A stretch of DNA of 64,000 nucleotides from Anagrus nilaparvatae (Eukaryota > Arthropoda > Insecta > Hymenoptera > Mymaridae), in the NCBI GenBank assembly GCA_022575985.1, contig JAKSXM010000288.1:5421501-5485500 (forward strand), in the 5' to 3' direction. Positions 61,360 through 64,000 of the stretch are shown one piece after another; the first letter of the stretch is position 1, and every line of letters begins with the position of its first letter. A program made the translations under genes and the position numbers. Under the pieces are notes generated by a model, which worked only from the letters and a program-made list of their open reading frames with translations, did not search any database and was not told the origin of the DNA.

Positions 61360-61800
61360 ATATAACCCTTGAGGTTCCTTATAAGAGGAATCAGGTGCCA
61401 ATTTCGCGAAATGTCTTTTTTAAATATTATCTTACCCTATTAAGTGTACTCCATCCCCCTTAACATTAAAAACTTTTTTTTTATAATTTAAATGGGATAA
61501 ATTTTATAAATAATTTAAATTAATGACTTTTTGCCTAATATTCAAAAAAGTTGAAAATTTCTATTTTAGTTATAACCTAACCCTTGGAGTGAATTATAGC
61601 CAAATTGGATAATGAATGTTCAATGCGTCCCTCGATGTTTTTCTTTCTTCAATTACCTATACCCCCAATTTCAGGAATGCCTTATAACGAGAATTAGTTA
61701 CTGGTTCCAAAAAATATCTTTTTATTGTTTACTATTATCTTACACAAACGAGTACGCCCTTCCCTTCTCAAAAACCAATAACTTTTTTAAAATAATTTAA
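61360..61800. repeat. Diverged tandem duplication (two units of about 210 bp)
   Basis: 'taacccttgaggttccttat' near 61362 and 'taacccttggagtgaattat' near 61576 open two stretches. Both then contain 'aatatct/gtct..ttattatcttac', 'acccttcc/ccatccccctt' and 'ataatttaaat' type sequence in the same order. Confidence 0.4.
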
Positions 61801-62229
61801 TTGAATTAAAATTTACAAAAATTTTTTAAGGATCATCAGATAACACTGAAAAAATAACATCTAAAACTTAAAATTTTTTGATAAAGAAGAGAAATTAATG
61901 GGTTATAACATTTTTAAAACTTTAGATTCGAAAAAACAGATTTTTAAAATTTATTTTTTACAAAATTCAAACATTATTTTTGGATTCCACTTTAAATTAT
62001 ATATAAAACTGCGGTTTTAAGGAAATTTTTTTTTGTAAATTATAGTAGGTTAATCAAAATTAAAACTTAAGTTCTTTCAAAATATGATATGCATAATAAA
62101 TATGCAAAAGTTTTTTCTTGGATGTGCAGAACCTGTGTATTATGTGTCACGGAAAATAGATCAAATAGTTAACGTGTTTCACTAAACTGATCTCTATGAT
62201 CATCGTAAGATGAGTCATTTTGTAAAATA

Positions 62230-62258
62230 AATAGTAGTAGTATAGTAGTAGTAGTAGT
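62230..62258. repeat. (TAG)n microsatellite
   Basis: ATAGTAGTAGTATAGTAGTA with further TAG units. Confidence 0.85.
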
Positions 62259-62859
62259 TTATTCTTGTCAAATTATATACATAATTATTACAAGATTAAA
62301 AAAGTTAATACAGTTTAAAATTTAAATTTGTAAAATAAATATAATAGTTCACATAATGATTTCTAATGCAACTATAAAAATTTTAAGCTAGAACTAGTTT
62401 GATGTCATTTTCCTACGGGGTACAGTGTGGCAAAATAGACGAAAATTGCTCTTGGATTGAGTTTTTGAGCTATCAACTTGAAACCTGTTTTGAACGGCTT
62501 TAAAATAAGCCGGCTTTCGTGCATCATTGCGGATTTTTCAAATTTTTTATTTTTAACTAGCCTATTTACACGACCTCAACCTATTAATTTATCAAAATTT
62601 TCACTTCCTACATTTTTTGCACTCTAAAACAAACGGGAAATTTTTTTGTGTTAATCCTGCATTATATACATAAAAATTAAAAAGCATTTTTAAGTCAAAA
62701 AATATTAAATCATAATTTTTGCATATTTTAGAATTTCGCATAAAATGCATTTTTAGTAAATAGGCTAATTAAAAATAAAAATACCCTGCCAACTAGCTGG
62801 CGCTAAGGTTCCTCAAACAATGAGCTTAATACTTCAATATGCCACGGATATCACCGATT

Positions 62860-63780
62860 ACAAGCATGCAATCATACATACATTTCTATTAACTTTTAAA
62901 AGTTTTTTTTATTCATCAAAAATTTTGGAAAAAATTTTCAAAAAATTAATTATCAGATTCGAGTAAAAATCATATTTTCGAATATAAGTACTTTCATGGA
63001 AATAAATGAGGTATTACATCCAAATTAAAAAAAAAAAAAAAATAGTTTGAAATTTTTTGATGAAAAAAAAATTAGATCTTATAATTAAGAAAAAATTATA
63101 TAACTTTTGTATTCAGATCACCTGAAGAGGCCAACGGATTTGTTGGTGAAATATTGTGAAATAAAAAAATTGTTACCCATCAAAATAATTTGTATTGTTT
63201 TATTTATTTTAAATAATTTAAAACAATAAAAAATTAAGTTCAGCTCCAATTCTGGTCAATAAAATATTATTTTTACTTTTTTAATTCCATAATGGTTGTG
63301 AAATATCACCGGTTACAATATTTTTAGATATTAGTACTTTAATGGAATTAAATGAGGTATTGCACTAAAAAAAAAAAAATATTGCAGTTTTTTTAATTTT
63401 TTTGTTTTTTTAATCTTGAGAAAAAAATTTTTTAAAATTCGGTATCAGATCCAAAAAATTACTATAAACGAACTTTCTAAAACTAGTACTCTCATAGAAA
63501 TAAATTAGGTACTACGTCCAAAAAGAAAAAAATATTTGGTGTTTTTTGTATTTTTTTGTGACGAAAATTTTGAGGAAAAAATTTAAAAAAAAATTAATTA
63601 TCAGATTCGAGATATCGAGTAAAAACTAAAGTACTTTCATAGAAATAAATGAGGTATTTCATCCAAATTAAATTACATTTATATTACAATTATATTACAT
63701 CCAAATTAAAAAATAAAAAAAGTACCTTGAGATTTTTTGGTAAAAAAATGTTTGAAAAAAAAATTAGGTGGTAATGTTTG
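62860..63780. repeat. Inverted copy of the 'ggtaatacctcattt' repeat
   Basis: Reverse-complement relatives of 58340-59340: 'aaatgaggtattacatcca', 'tcagatcacctgaagaggcc', 'gtgaaatatcaccg'. Three diverged units are visible. Confidence 0.7.
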
Positions 63781-63796
63781 TGAAATATCACCGATT

Positions 63797-63809
63797 ACAC
63801 ACACACACA

Positions 63810-63853
<44 letters not shown>
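63797..63853. repeat. (AC)n microsatellite
   Basis: About 28 AC units with one interruption (ACAG). Confidence 0.95.
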
Positions 63854-63854
<1 letters not shown>

Positions 63855-64000
63855 CTACAGACTTTTTTTAAAAAATCCACAGTGAGACACGAAAGCAGGC
63901 TTATTTTAAAGTCGTTCAAAACAGGTTTCAAGTCGATAGCTCAAAAACTGAGTCCAAGAGCGATTTTTGTTCATTTTGCAACACTGTGCGCGGGGATAGA

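Larger units (their letters stand above)
62412..63997. mobile_element. Element with about 105-bp terminal inverted repeats at the window edge
   Basis: The left end 'acggggtacagtgtggcaaa' with 'ttgctcttggattgagtttt' pairs with the right end 'gagcgatttttgttcatttt' and 'aacactgtgcgcgggg'. The match runs on through 'gaaacctgttttgaacg' for about 105 bp. It encloses an inverted copy of the 'ggcatataagcacg' repeat and a CA microsatellite. The right boundary may extend past the window. Confidence 0.7.
54780..64000. other. Repeat-filled region upstream of the first visible chaoptin exon
   Basis: The exon starting at 54779 begins at an acceptor (gtgccaacag), so at least one more exon with the signal peptide lies upstream. 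I find no such exon up to 64000, so this stretch should be mostly or entirely intron. It contains the elements listed below. Stretches 54800-56000, 59900-60990 and 61800-62400 show nothing beyond AT-rich sequence. Confidence 0.6.

Noticed and set aside
1..64000. Endogenous virus, bacterial insertion or tRNA/rRNA genes
   Set aside because: I looked for long intron-free frames, viral or bacterial gene order and tRNA-like folds. The only long frame is the hAT transposase, and no RNA gene could be supported by eye; a tRNAscan or rRNA profile search would settle this.

Overview
This window is eukaryotic nuclear DNA from an insect. It is very AT-rich, its genes have spliced GT-AG introns, and it contains an ortholog of chaoptin, an arthropod photoreceptor adhesion protein. 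I cannot fix the insect order from the sequence. All assignments rest on recognising protein families and repeat structure by reading; no search was run.

Layout. 0-13.2 kb is a repeat-on-repeat region dominated by one very large inverted-repeat structure (1929-13189). Inside it lie a hAT-type MITE with an 8-bp target duplication (8599-9489), a perfect GC-rich 54-bp hairpin (6439-6553), and arrays of about 140-bp units. 13.5-13.9 kb holds one probable 5' coding exon of an unrecognised minus-strand gene. 14.4-15.8 kb carries further foldback elements. 19.6-20.7 kb is a five-exon hydroxypyruvate isomerase gene (plus strand, 263 aa). 21.4-28.8 kb is a DHHC palmitoyltransferase of the ZDHHC2/15/20 type (plus strand, 378 aa main form) with alternative 3' exons. 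28.8-35.1 kb is the AT-rich space between two convergent genes. 35.1-54.8 kb is the minus-strand chaoptin gene: 12 exons and about 1200 codons, complete at the GPI-signal end and missing its first exon(s), which must lie beyond the right edge. 54.8-64 kb is therefore chaoptin intron or upstream DNA and is packed with inverted-repeat elements.

The most notable object is an apparently intact, potentially autonomous hAT transposon (48562-53503). It has matching ends, a perfect 8-bp target duplication and an undisrupted, spliced 955-codon transposase gene. It sits antisense inside a chaoptin intron, 33 bp from the splice donor and directly at the edge of a small MITE. Subtracting both insertions leaves an intron of only about 77 bp.

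The three host genes show no sign of working together (a sugar-acid isomerase, a membrane S-acyltransferase and a photoreceptor surface protein). Their proximity looks like ordinary gene order. Much of the rest is short or long inverted-repeat (foldback) DNA from several families that recur within the window.
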